43,312 nucleotides of DNA from SABI01 sp963676605. GTDB taxonomy: Bacteria > Spirochaetota > Spirochaetia > Sphaerochaetales > Sphaerochaetaceae. Below, in pieces: positions 1-7,715 of the stretch (position 1 is its first letter; the number at the start of each line of letters is the position of its first letter). Under the pieces are notes generated by a model. It was not told where the DNA came from and did not search any database. It saw only the letters and a program-made list of their open reading frames with translations. The translations under genes were made by a program, and so were the position numbers. The DNA is taken from contig CAXXSP010000055.1 of assembly GCA_963676605.2 (NCBI GenBank), positions 1 through 43,312 on the forward strand. The letters run 5' to 3'.

Positions 1-208
1 GCATAGTGCTGAAGGCTTTCCGGGGAGAGCTCCCGTCCGCTCCAAAGAAGGTCTGCAGGTATTCATTATGGGAGGCAAGAGAAGTATAGGTCTGCTCTTT
101 AAGACTCCTGAGGTAGGTGCTCTGGCTGATGACTGTCACTGAGACGATCGTGATGATGAGCACGATGAGTACAACGAGAAGTGACTGGCGTCTGATTGTT
201 GATAACAC
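1..208 (-). CDS. Sensor histidine kinase, N-terminal part (cut by window edge)
   Basis: From a GTG at 208 the minus strand reads an open frame to the window edge. The short cytoplasmic start (LSTIRRQS) is followed by one strongly hydrophobic membrane helix (LLVVLIVLIITIVSVTVI) and then the beginning of an extracytoplasmic domain. It starts one base after the stop of an OmpR-type response regulator, the usual layout of a regulator-kinase operon, so a membrane histidine kinase partnered with that regulator is the natural reading. The kinase domains lie outside the window, so the family call rests on position and topology only. The ligand cannot be inferred. Confidence 0.6.
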   Translation of the reverse strand, partial: MLSTIRRQSLLVVLIVLIITIVSVTVISQSTYLRSLKEQTYTSLASHNEYLQTFFGADGSSPRKAFSTM

Positions 209-209
209 G

Positions 210-906
210 TTAGGCTTCCTCCTCCTGGAAGGAGTACCCGATACCCCACACCGTCTGTATGAGAGACCCCGCGTCTCCGAGTTTTCTTCTCAGGGATGCG
301 ATCTGAACATCTATCGACCGCTGGGTGACGGGGTAATCATCCCCTCTCATACTGGTAATGATCTGGTTGCGGGTGAAAACCCTTCCAGGGGAACCTGCAA
401 GGAGGAGCAAGGAGGGAGAACTCGCTTGCCGTCAGGGTGAGAGGAGCTTTGTCGTACGATGCTTTATAGGTGAGAAAGTCCATATGAAGAAGTCCCGTGT
501 TGAGGGGAGGATCTCCTCTTTCTCTTTGGTGCTTTCTTTCTCCTCTTCTCCTCTTCTCAGCAGAGCTTTCACGTTTGCCATGAGAACCTTCGGAGAGAAC
601 GGTTTTGCAAGATAATTGTCGGCACCGAGTTCGAGACCGGTGATGATATCACTCTCCTCGGTACGTGCGGAGACGATGATGATACGGGTATCCATTTCGT
701 ATGAATAACGGATCGTCTTGAGCACCTCAAGGCCTCCCTTCTTCGGGAGGTTGAGATCAAGGAGCATGAGGTCAACGTGCTCCGAGCGGACTCTCTTCAG
801 CGCCTCTTCCCCGTCGTAGACGGCGAGAGTCCTCGTACCCGTCTCTCTCGAGATGGTGACAGATCAGTTCGCTAATATCATAATCATCTTCAACTACAAG
901 AATCAT
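210..906 (-). pseudogene. OmpR/PhoB-type response regulator, frameshifted
   Basis: A complete response regulator can be read on the minus strand, but only by changing frame about three times (near 830, 485 and 410). The start at 906 gives MILVVEDDYDISELI with the acidic pocket. The receiver continues with MLLDLNLPKKGG (phospho-acceptor Asp), a SAR switch residue and AKPF with the conserved Lys. The winged helix ends RSIDVQIASLRRKLGDAGSLIQ and then VWGIGYSF, typical of OmpR-family transcription factors. Every domain is present and well conserved, so the shifts are either recent mutations or sequencing indels; several lie near short homopolymers. It is followed directly by a histidine kinase start. 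If functional it would be a phosphorylation-controlled DNA-binding regulator. Confidence 0.75.
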
Positions 907-1060
907 GGCTCAATCTCCTTGTCTCTAATCTAAAGAGCCCTGACGGGAAATACAAGGGAGGAATGAAATTCCTTACTGCTATTCATATATTTTTTACAAT
1001 TTCACATCCCTTGTTGACAGGATACCGCTGTGATATGCTGTACGTACAAATCGAGGTGAG

Positions 1061-2399
1061 ATGATGGATCAACTGAGCAGTGAGATCATATTGGAAAGTA
1101 TCAGCGACGGGGTGTTCACGGTGGATGACACCTGGCGGATCACTTCCTTCAACGGGGCTGCTGAGAAAATCACAGGTATCTCACGGGAACAGGCGATCAG
1201 CATGACCTGTTCCGAAGTCTTCAAGTCGAGCATGTGCGAATCCTCCTGTCCCCTGCGAAGGGCGATAGAATCAGGTAAACCTATCCGCGAGCAGCGGGGG
1301 TTTATTGTGGATCTCAAGGGAAACAAGGTCGCGGTGAGCGTGTCAGCCGCTCCCGCTTACTGATCCTGACGGAAAGATCATAGGAGGTGTCGAGACCTTT
1401 CGTGATATCACAGCGCTGGAGCAGCTGAAGACCTATAAGAGGGTTGACGAAGAGGGTATGATCGTCAGCCGGAGCGCTGGTATGAACCAGGTGCTCTCCC
1501 GTGTCGGTATGATCGCCTCTTCACAGGCTTCGGTCCTCATTACGGGAGAATCAGGCAGCGGAAGGAAGTTCTGGCAAAGTCGATCCACCATGAATCGAGC
1601 AGGAAAGAGGGACCCTTCATTGCGGTTAACTGCGCCTCTATTCCCGATACCCTTCTCGAGAGTGAACTCTTCGGGTATGAGAAGGGTGCCTTCACCGGTG
1701 CAGATAAAGAGAAACCGGGGAGATTCACCCTCGCCCAGGGGGGAACGATCTTTCTTGACGAGATCGGGGAAATTGAGTGCAGTGATGCAGGTGAAACTTC
1801 TCAGAGTCCTCAGTGACCATACCTATGAACCTCTCGGTGCTGTCAGGAGCCGGACCTCGAATGCCGTATCATCTGCGCGACGAACCGTGACCTCAGACAG
1901 ATGGTGGCAGAAGGCACCTTCCGTGAGGACCTCTATTACCGTATCAATGTCATCCACCTCGAAGTTCCTCCGCTCAGAGAGCGGAGAGAAGACATCATTC
2001 CCCTCTCTCATGAATTCCTGACACGGTTTTCCATCATCAACGACAAGAACATCGTGCAGATAGACCATGAGGTGTACACCCTCTTCTTCAGCTATGCCTG
2101 GCCGGGAAATATCAGGGAACTCGAAAACGTGATCGAACGTGGCGTCGTCCTCGCCACCGGAGACACACTTGTGAGATCCGACCTCCCTTCCTCCCTCCTC
2201 GGTACCTCAGGTATACAGACACAGACTTCACAGCAGCCCTCACTGCTCTCTGCACGGGACAATGCCGAGAAACAGTTCATTGAACAGGAACTGTCCCGCC
2301 ACCGACTATCATATGGGTGACACTGCCTCTGCCATGGGCATGCACCGGACCACACTGTACCGGAAGATGATGAAATACGACATCCGTATTGAATCGTAA
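1061..2399 (+). pseudogene. Sigma-54-dependent activator (PAS, AAA+, Fis-type HTH), frameshifted
   Basis: The gene starts at ATG 1061 after GAGGTGAG. The N-terminal PAS domain contains a cysteine group (MTCSEVFKSSMCESSCPLRR) seen in redox-responsive enhancer-binding proteins. The AAA+ domain follows with GESGSGKE (Walker A), ESELFGYEKGAFTGA (the GAFTGA loop that contacts sigma-54), GTIFLDEIGE (Walker B) and REDLYYRINV. A C-terminal Fis-type helix-turn-helix ends HRTTLYRKMMKYDIRIES. The protein can be read only with about five single-base shifts (near 1356, 1562, 1785, 1850 and 2304), so as written it is broken. Motif conservation argues for recent decay or sequencing indels. In Desulfovibrio a sigma-54 activator of this kind is encoded with the orange-protein genes and controls them; the same arrangement appears here. 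Confidence 0.8.
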
Positions 2400-2400
2400 T

Positions 2401-2451
2401 TGCAACATTATGATGCGTTGATGCATTAACCATGTTGCAGAATTGCTACAC
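2401..2451 (+). promoter_or_regulatory. Palindromic candidate upstream activator sites
   Basis: TGCAACAT at 2401-2408 is matched exactly by its reverse complement ATGTTGCA at 2432-2439. A second, tighter imperfect palindrome, TGTTGCA-N4-TGCTACA, occupies 2434-2451. These lie about 30-80 bases upstream of a -24/-12 promoter and directly after the sigma-54 activator gene, the expected place for enhancer-binding-protein sites. The binding assignment is an inference. Confidence 0.55.
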
Positions 2452-2480
2452 AATCATAGAATAACACCCTCTGCTCCTCC

Positions 2481-2497
2481 TTGGCACACTTTCTGCT
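2481..2497 (+). promoter_or_regulatory. Sigma-54 (-24/-12) promoter of the Orp-like operon
   Basis: TTGGCAC at 2481-2487 and TGC at 2494-2496 place the invariant GG and GC exactly ten bases apart, as required for RpoN promoters (consensus TGGCAC-N5-TTGC). It lies about 15 bases before the first ATG of the operon and just downstream of the palindromes and the sigma-54 activator gene. The leader would be very short. Confidence 0.75.
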
Positions 2498-2511
2498 GTC
2501 TGTTCCCTGTT

Positions 2512-2901
2512 ATGAGATTTGCAGTAACGAATATGGATAAGAGAGTCTCCCCCGTATTTGATGTTTCCCTCGCCATCGATATCTATGACAGTGAAGGATA
2601 CGGACATAGTGCTGCGTTCGTATCAGCTCACTCCCTCCCCGCCACCCTCGGCGGTAAAATTTCATTCCTTCTCGAGTGTGATATCGACACTGTCATCTGC
2701 GGGGCACTCACAAAAGAGGGGGAAGACTCTCTATTCCGTTCCGATATAGAAACCTATTCGTTTATTCGCGGCAGTGTGGATCAGGTCGTGAAAGCCTGGG
2801 AGTCAGGAGAACTCTCCGAACAGAGATTCTTCCTTCCAGGGTGTCTTAGAGTGCACCACTGCCGAAGAATGAGACGGAACCGAAGGAGGATACAGGTATG
2901 A
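2512..2901 (+). CDS. NifX/orange-protein-like metal-cofactor-binding protein
   Basis: This is a protein of about 129 residues starting MRFAVTNMDKRVSPVFD, the typical N-terminus of the dinitrogenase iron-molybdenum-cofactor (NifX/NafY/Orp) family, whose RNase H-like fold binds Mo- or Fe-containing clusters. The central part (LLECDIDTVICGALTKEGEDSLF) fits the family. The tail PGCLRVHHCRRMRRNRRR is Cys/Arg-rich, as in several anaerobe homologues. It is first in an operon with NifX, MinD and Mrp genes, behind a sigma-54 promoter. A start at 2443 is possible, but it would place the promoter inside the gene and lengthen the N-terminus beyond the family. No strong ribosome-binding site is visible. 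The cluster it carries is unknown. Confidence 0.75.
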   Translation: MRFAVTNMDKRVSPVFDVSLAIDIYDSEGYGHSAAFVSAHSLPATLGGKISFLLECDIDTVICGALTKEGEDSLFRSDIETYSFIRGSVDQVVKAWESGELSEQRFFLPGCLRVHHCRRMRRNRRRIQV

Positions 2902-3216
2902 GAAGATATGGAAGAAACAGCCTCAGAGGCTGTACAAGAGGCCGGGGCGCTGCTCGTGGAGCAGGGCAGGGAAGAGGATTTTTTTCAGGACCTCCAGTCT
3001 GACCAGGGTTTTGGAAGACAGGGAGAATTCCCCGATACTCCTGTTTTTCCACGAGGCGGAGGTAGACGCTATCCTCTTGATGCAGGAGGACGCGGCTCCA
3101 TAGGAGCCGGAGGCGGAAGAGGTATTCACCTCAGACGAAGAGACGGATCCTGTCTCACCGACCCGAGATTGCACGTACAGGCAGCTCCTGCTGCCGACAG
3201 TTCAGAGAAGAAGTAA
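2898..3216 (+). CDS. Small Gly/Arg-rich protein, possibly frameshifted
   Basis: An ATG at 2898 overlaps the previous stop (ATGA) and reads MRRYGRNSLRGCTRGRGAAR, a Gly/Arg-rich start resembling the short DUF5320-type proteins found beside NifX/MinD genes. That frame stops at 3002, just after a run of seven T (2979-2985). A second frame starting at 2908 stays open to 3216 and continues the Gly/Arg-rich style (GGGRRYPLDAGGRGSIGAGGG). One base gained or lost in the T run would join them into a protein of about 105 residues. I cannot decide between a frameshifted single gene and a 34-residue protein, and the family is not firmly recognised. Confidence 0.35.
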
Positions 3217-3230
3217 GGAGACTGACAGAG

Positions 3231-3596
3231 ATGAAAATCTGCATCACAGCAAAAGAAGCAGGCCTTGAAGCGCCGTTCGACGAACACTTCGGACGTGCCC
3301 CGTACCTTATCATCGTCGATGGGAGAACGGGAGAACTCGTTGAAAGTATCAACAACTCAGGGAATCAGGGTATCGTGCAGGGCGCCGGGCTTGAGACCGG
3401 AAGAGTCGTAAGCGAGGCCGGTGTCTCCATCGTGCTCACCGGTCATCTTGGGCCGAAGGCCACTGATTACCTGAAAATGGCCGAGATCGCATCGTATAAG
3501 GTATCAGCAGGAACGGTTGCCGAAGCTTTCGAGAAATTCAAGGCTGGAGATGTCGTTAATCTTGATACTGCCGATGTGAGAGGACACTGGCAGTGA
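3231..3596 (+). CDS. NifX-family (FeMo-cofactor binding domain) protein
   Basis: This 121-residue protein begins MKICITAKEAGLEAPFDEHFGRAPYLIIVD and contains the conserved DEHFGRA turn and the TGHLGPKATDYLKMA segment of the NifX/NafY/VnfX fold, which binds Fe-S or Mo-containing cofactors. Its length matches stand-alone members. A ribosome-binding site precedes ATG 3231, and its stop overlaps the GTG of the next gene (GTGA at 3593), so it is translationally coupled to the MinD ATPases. Orange-protein complexes in sulfate reducers contain this fold together with paired MinD proteins, so a role in a Mo/Fe cluster complex is likely, by analogy only. Confidence 0.85.
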   Translation: MKICITAKEAGLEAPFDEHFGRAPYLIIVDGRTGELVESINNSGNQGIVQGAGLETGRVVSEAGVSIVLTGHLGPKATDYLKMAEIASYKVSAGTVAEAFEKFKAGDVVNLDTADVRGHWQ

Positions 3597-4477
3597 TCTC
3601 CTCATCAGAGGTGAGAGTAACTCTCGCATCGGGAAAGGGAGGCGCGGGCAAGACCTTCGTCTCCCTTCATCTTGCCGCCTTGCTCACTGAATTATATGGA
3701 GCCGGCACGGTATCTCTGGTCGATACCGATGTTGAGGAACCGAATCTCTCCGTCTACCTGAAAGGAGAGCTCACGGAGAGTGTACGGGCTAAGGTTCTTA
3801 TCCCCGAGGTCGATAACGACAGGTGTACAGACCCCTCCTTCTACTCAGGTATCTGTGAGTTTCATGCTCTTATTCCTCTGAAGGGAGGACTTCTTGTCTA
3901 TGAGCATAACTGTCATTCCTGCAGTGCCTGCTGGACTCTCTCTCCCGATGGCTCCGTGGTTCCCAGAGAGCAGGAGATCGGTACGGTCAGAACCCGTATG
4001 AGCGGAGGAATCCGTGTCATCGAGGGAGTTCTGGACGAGGGAAGTATTGCAACGGTCGCCATGATCAAAGAGACGAAGACGTATGCTCAGGAGCATTACG
4101 GTGACAGACGGTATACTCTGATCGATGCCCCTCCGGGCACGAGCTGTGCAGCTCTGGAAGCTGTCGCAGATACAGATCTTACCATCGTCGTGGCTGAGGA
4201 TACCCCCTTCGGCATTCATGATGCGAAGATTCTCATCAGGACCCTTGAGATCCTTGAAACTCCCTTCGTGGTTGTGATCAACAAGTGGCGGGAAAGTGAT
4301 TCTCTTCTCGATCCCTACTGTGAAGCGAGTGGCTACTCTGTCCTTGCGCGTATCCCGTTCAGGAAGGAGATCGCACGCCTCTATGGAGGAGGACAGCTCG
4401 TACATTCCTCCCTGAAGGAGATCAGGGAGTCGTTTCAGCCTCTCATCACCTGGCTGAGGGAGGCTGTGAATGCATGA
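3593..4477 (+). CDS. MinD/NifH-like ATPase with a degenerate ferredoxin insert
   Basis: This 294-residue protein has a deviant Walker A motif GKGGAGKT (residues 14-21), the VDTDVEEPNL switch region and DAPPGTSC, typical of the MinD/ParA/NifH ATPases paired in orange-protein loci. The cysteine insert is atypical: Cys78, Cys88, then Cys107, Cys110 and Cys113 in CHSCSAC. The partner gene has two full four-cysteine motifs. It probably ligates one cluster at most. GTG 3593 overlaps the previous stop and the end overlaps the next ATG by 8 bases, so the two ATPases are coupled and may form a heterodimer that drives cluster transfer or localisation. In D. vulgaris the Orp complex has been linked to cell division; function here is inferred. 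Confidence 0.85.
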   Translation: MISSSEVRVTLASGKGGAGKTFVSLHLAALLTELYGAGTVSLVDTDVEEPNLSVYLKGELTESVRAKVLIPEVDNDRCTDPSFYSGICEFHALIPLKGGLLVYEHNCHSCSACWTLSPDGSVVPREQEIGTVRTRMSGGIRVIEGVLDEGSIATVAMIKETKTYAQEHYGDRRYTLIDAPPGTSCAALEAVADTDLTIVVAEDTPFGIHDAKILIRTLEILETPFVVVINKWRESDSLLDPYCEASGYSVLARIPFRKEIARLYGGGQLVHSSLKEIRESFQPLITWLREAVNA

Positions 4478-5357
4478 ACTCGTAGTAATAAGCGGTAAGG
4501 GAGGGGGCGGAAAGACAACCGTCACCTCAGCTATCGCCGCCCTTGCACAAGGCCGTACCGTCCTTGTCGATGCCGATGTTGATGCGGCGAACCTTGCAAT
4601 CATCACAGAGGGAGAACGTGTAGAGAAGACTGAATTCTACGGAGGAGTCCTTCCTGAGATCGATCAGGAGAGATGTATCTCCTGCGGTATCTGCAGGAAA
4701 GCCTGCGTCTATGATGCCATTCAGGAGAGCCCTGACCATCTGGTCTATACGATTGATCCTCTGAAGTGCGAAGGCTGTTCGTTATGCGTGCATCTCTGTC
4801 CCGTCGATGCTATTGAGAAGCACCGGCGTCTGAGCGGGTATGTGCAGGTTCTTGAAACCCGCTTCGGAACGCTCGTGAATGCTTCGCTCAATCCTCCCGG
4901 AGAGAACAGCGGTAAACTCGTCACCGAGGTGAGAAAAAGGGGAAAGGAGATTGCCGAAGAACAGGGCAAGGAGCTTCTCCTTGTCGACGGCCCACCGGGA
5001 ATCGGCTGCCCGGCTATTGCCAGCATGACAAACTCTGATTACCTTCTGTTTGTCATCGAAGCCACAGCAAGCGGTATCTCAGATATGATGAGACTTGAAA
5101 AGGTCGCACAGAAGTTCAGAACGAAGACGTTTGTCATCGTCAATAAAGGCGATCTTCAGGAGAAGATTTCCGCAGAAATCGAAAAGTATGCCGTGGATCA
5201 TGGTATGATCCCCCTGGGGAGAATTGACTGGGATGAGAAGGTAAGTGAGGCTCTTATGAACGGTAAGAGTATTATCGAATGGGAGAAAAGTCGTGCCGGT
5301 ACGCAGATCCGCACGATATGGGAGAAGCTATGGAAGCATATACAGCCTACCGGATGA
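4470..5357 (+). CDS. MinD-like ATPase with an inserted 2[4Fe-4S] ferredoxin domain
   Basis: The 295-residue protein starts MHELVVISGKGGGGKTTV, a complete deviant Walker A motif (residues 9-17) with the signature lysine. Two ferredoxin motifs are inserted after the switch region: CISCGICRKAC (Cys69, 72, 75, 79) and CEGCSLCVHLC (Cys100, 103, 106, 110). DGPPGIGCPA is the nucleotide-dependent switch II. This is the P-loop ATPase-ferredoxin architecture found in pairs in anaerobes. It follows another MinD with an 8-base overlap, and its TGA overlaps the ATG of the Mrp gene. It likely couples ATP hydrolysis to maturation or movement of a metal cluster on the NifX/Orp proteins. Confidence 0.9.
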   Translation: MHELVVISGKGGGGKTTVTSAIAALAQGRTVLVDADVDAANLAIITEGERVEKTEFYGGVLPEIDQERCISCGICRKACVYDAIQESPDHLVYTIDPLKCEGCSLCVHLCPVDAIEKHRRLSGYVQVLETRFGTLVNASLNPPGENSGKLVTEVRKRGKEIAEEQGKELLLVDGPPGIGCPAIASMTNSDYLLFVIEATASGISDMMRLEKVAQKFRTKTFVIVNKGDLQEKISAEIEKYAVDHGMIPLGRIDWDEKVSEALMNGKSIIEWEKSRAGTQIRTIWEKLWKHIQPTG

Positions 5358-6445
5358 TGAAGAATCCGGCTGTGAAAGTGAAAGGAACCGATGCAGACGG
5401 ATCAGTGTATGAACTCTACCTGAAAGGTTCCGGAGAACACATTGATGAGCTGACTTTTATCAGTGATGCAGAGAGCGCCGTGCTCGAATCAGTTGATACG
5501 TTCCTTTCCGCCTTGAGGGGAAAGACGATCCGTGAAGCGGCAGCACTGGTGAAGGAGCAGTGGGGGAAGGTGAATGATACCGTATTCTCCCTTGCAGATG
5601 AGTTGATCACCTCCTACCGTGTTCTCTCGGACTCTTCCCATACGGCACGGGTCGTGAATAATGATACACAGGGCGGAGAAGCGAAAGACGGAAGACGAAC
5701 GATTCTCGTACTCAGCGGTAAGGGCGGAGTAGGGAAGAGTACCGTCTCCCTGAATCTGGCAGTCACCCTTGCGAAGAAAGGATTCAAGGTCGGTCTTGTT
5801 GATGTCGATATCCACGGGCCGTCGATTCCCGTTATGCTCAACATTCCGAAAGTGGATGTCCTGAAGGGTGAGAGCGGAATCATCCCGCTCGTTCTGCCCG
5901 ATCTGTACGGTATGAAGGTGATGAGTCTGGGTTTCATGCTCGAGAAGAGTGACGACCCTGTCATCTGGCGCGGTCCTCTGAAGAACCAGATGATCGAGCA
6001 GTTCCTCAATGACGTCGACTGGGGTGATATCGATTACCTGATAGTAGACAATCCTCCCGGGACGGGAGATGAGCCTCTCAGTACGGCACAGCAGCTCGCA
6101 GGAAAGGGAGAAGCCGTCCTTGTTACGACTCCCCAGGCGGTATCGACTTCGGATGTATCCCGGTCGATCAACTTCGCAAAGAACCTCAACCTCTCCATTG
6201 TGGGACTGATCGAGAATATGAGCGGATTTGTCTGCCCCCACTGTAATACAACAACCCACATCTTCCGCTCCGGAGGCGGTGAAAAACTCTCCGAAACCTA
6301 CGACCTGAAGCTTCTGGGATCTATCCCCATCGACCCGAATGTCGGCGTAGCCGGAGATATCGGGATTCCGTATGTGCATCGATTCGATGCCTCGCCTGTC
6401 AGTGAGATCTATTCAGAAATCTGTGATCAGATAATTAATAAGTAG
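5354..6445 (+). CDS. mrp: Mrp/NBP35-type Fe-S cluster carrier ATPase with N-terminal NifU-like domain
   Basis: This is a 363-residue protein. I chose ATG 5354 because it overlaps the previous stop as ATGATGA; an upstream start at 5279 would overlap the preceding gene by 79 bases. Residues 1 to about 95 look like a NifU/IscU-type scaffold fold (GSVYELYLKGSG, then LSALRGKTIREA) but contain no cysteine, so they probably do not hold a cluster. The Mrp ATPase follows with GKGGVGKST (about 122-130), VDVDIHGPSIP and VDNPPGTGDEP, and a C-terminal CPHC motif that bridges a [4Fe-4S] cluster between subunits in ApbC/Mrp proteins. Role: delivery of Fe-S clusters, here probably to the products of this operon. 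Confidence 0.87.
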   Translation: MMKNPAVKVKGTDADGSVYELYLKGSGEHIDELTFISDAESAVLESVDTFLSALRGKTIREAAALVKEQWGKVNDTVFSLADELITSYRVLSDSSHTARVVNNDTQGGEAKDGRRTILVLSGKGGVGKSTVSLNLAVTLAKKGFKVGLVDVDIHGPSIPVMLNIPKVDVLKGESGIIPLVLPDLYGMKVMSLGFMLEKSDDPVIWRGPLKNQMIEQFLNDVDWGDIDYLIVDNPPGTGDEPLSTAQQLAGKGEAVLVTTPQAVSTSDVSRSINFAKNLNLSIVGLIENMSGFVCPHCNTTTHIFRSGGGEKLSETYDLKLLGSIPIDPNVGVAGDIGIPYVHRFDASPVSEIYSEICDQIINK

Positions 6446-6456
6446 GAGTCAGCAGC

Positions 6457-6810
6457 ATGAAAATTGCCGTACCGACATCAGAGGGAATCCTCGACGGACA
6501 TTTCGGGCACACCAGATTATTCACCTTCTTTACTGTGGATGATTCATCGAAGACCATCACTTCTCAGGAAGAGCTTGTTCCTCCCCCCCATGAACCGGGA
6601 GTGCTTCCCAGATTCATCGCTTCACAGGGTGCAACAGCTATCCTCGCTTCAGGCATGGGGCCTGCAGCTGTGAAGATGCTGGAGAATGCGGGTGTCGAAG
6701 TTGTTCTCGGCTGTCCGTCCATACAGATTACAGACGTTGTGGATCAGTACCTGAAAGGGAAGCTTGTCAGCTCGGGAAGTGCCTGTGAGCACGAACACCA
6801 CCATCACTAG
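6457..6810 (+). CDS. NifX-family protein with histidine-rich tail
   Basis: The 117-residue protein starts MKIAVPTSEGILDGHFGHTRLFTFF, the NifX/NafY-fold signature, and ends CEHEHHHH, a metal-binding tail. It is the last gene of the Orp-like operon, 11 bases after mrp, with AGGAG before its ATG. The tail suggests binding of Ni, Co, Zn or Fe and may serve in metal delivery. The last 44 bases overlap the convergent endonuclease III gene, unusual but feasible because most of the overlap encodes the tail. It is the third NifX-fold protein in the cluster. Confidence 0.83.
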   Translation: MKIAVPTSEGILDGHFGHTRLFTFFTVDDSSKTITSQEELVPPPHEPGVLPRFIASQGATAILASGMGPAAVKMLENAGVEVVLGCPSIQITDVVDQYLKGKLVSSGSACEHEHHHH

Positions 6811-7435
6811 AAGGACAGAGATCCCGTAAAGGACATTCACTGCAGGCAGGCTTCCGTGCATGACACACCCGTCTGCCGTGAAGATTGACTGTCATGGAAA
6901 AACGGAACTGGAGAGATCCATCGATCAGTGATGCGATCTCTCTTTCTATCTTCACCGGATCCTTCTCATCGGTGAGACCAAGACGTCTCACGACCCTCAT
7001 GAAGTGAGTATCCGTGATAATCGCAGCGCCTCCGGCGATATGACCTATGATCACATTCGCACTTTTTCTCCCCACCCCCGGAAGATCAGTCAGCTCCTTC
7101 ATAGTAAAAGGGACTTCTCCCTGATGTTTCTCTACAAGAGCACAGGCTGTACTTCGTATCAGGACCGCCTTCCGTCTATAAAAGCCGACACTGTGGATGA
7201 TCCTCTCAAGATCTTCAAGCTCGGCTGAACAGAGGTCCGATGGCGTCGGGTAGGAGGAGAAAAGCTCGGGAGTAACCTCATTCACCTGGTTGTCTGTCGT
7301 CTGTGCTGAGAGGATAACACTAATGAGAAGCTGATAGGCTGATGAATAGGAAAGGAACTCTATTTCCTTCGGATAGAGAGCATCAAGAAGTTCATGTACC
7401 CGGTGTGCTTTTTGAGAATTCTGTACGGTATTCAT
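6767..7435 (-). CDS. nth: Endonuclease III (DNA glycosylase/AP lyase)
   Basis: The protein has 222 residues, close to the usual 211. It contains a helix-hairpin-helix LPGVGRKSANVII with the catalytic Lys (about residue 124), the catalytic Asp in ITDTHFMRVVRRLGL (about 142), and a [4Fe-4S] loop with Cys191, 198, 201 and 207 (C-x6-C-x2-C-x5-C). It removes oxidised pyrimidines in base excision repair and nicks at the abasic site. It is transcribed toward the Orp-like operon and overlaps the last gene by 44 bases. The C-terminal extension after the Fe-S loop (about 15 residues) lies in the overlap. Confidence 0.93.
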   Translation of the reverse strand: MNTVQNSQKAHRVHELLDALYPKEIEFLSYSSAYQLLISVILSAQTTDNQVNEVTPELFSSYPTPSDLCSAELEDLERIIHSVGFYRRKAVLIRSTACALVEKHQGEVPFTMKELTDLPGVGRKSANVIIGHIAGGAAIITDTHFMRVVRRLGLTDEKDPVKIEREIASLIDGSLQFRFSMTVNLHGRRVCHARKPACSECPLRDLCPSSDGGVRAHRHFPS

Positions 7436-7543
7436 AGACTTTCACTGTACTCGGAATCTCCCCCTGAATTCAATAAGGAAACCCCCTGTTTGATATTGAC
7501 CTTTACAGGGGAAAGCCGATATACTCACATCCGTTACACAATT

Positions 7544-7616
7544 CGGGGCGTTGCCTAGTGGCTAAGGCGCTTGCTTTGGGAGCAAGAAATCGGAGGTTCG
7601 AGTCCTCTCGCCCCGA
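7544..7616 (+). tRNA. tRNA-Pro(TGG)
   Basis: A 73-nt cloverleaf is visible: acceptor CGGGGCG/CGCCCCG, anticodon stem CTTGC/GCAAG with loop TTTGGGA (anticodon TGG), T loop TTCGAGT and discriminator A. CCA is not encoded. Confidence 0.95.
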
Positions 7617-7627
7617 TAGAGTATCGC

Positions 7628-7701
7628 GCGCCAATAGCTCAGCTGGATAGAGCAACAGCCTTCTAAGCTGTGGGTCGGGGGTTCAAGTCCCTCTTGGCGT
7701 A
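7628..7701 (+). tRNA. tRNA-Arg(TCT), integration site of the island
   Basis: A 74-nt cloverleaf: acceptor GCGCCAA/TTGGCGT (first pair G-T), anticodon stem ACAGC/GCTGT with loop CTTCTAA (anticodon TCT), T loop TTCAAGT, discriminator A, no encoded CCA. Its 3' half is repeated imperfectly at 19316, so part of this tRNA was probably supplied by the integrated element. Confidence 0.93.
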
Positions 7702-7703
7702 AA
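7656..7703 (+). repeat. attL-like repeat within tRNA-Arg
   Basis: This is the left copy of the 48-nt imperfect repeat. The first 21 bases, covering the anticodon stem-loop and variable region, are identical to 19316-19336; the seven differences all fall in the T arm. The identical part is the likely crossover region. Confidence 0.85.
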
Positions 7704-7715
7704 GCCCACAAATAT

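Noticed and set aside
3845..4606. Long minus-strand open frame (253 codons) opposite the two MinD genes
   Set aside because: It is the mirror frame of well-recognised MinD ATPases; the translation has no family motif and is rich in Ser, Arg and Leu, as expected of a shadow.
5489..6379. Minus-strand open frame of 296 codons opposite mrp
   Set aside because: It lies fully within mrp, whose motifs are unmistakable; no start signal or recognisable protein.
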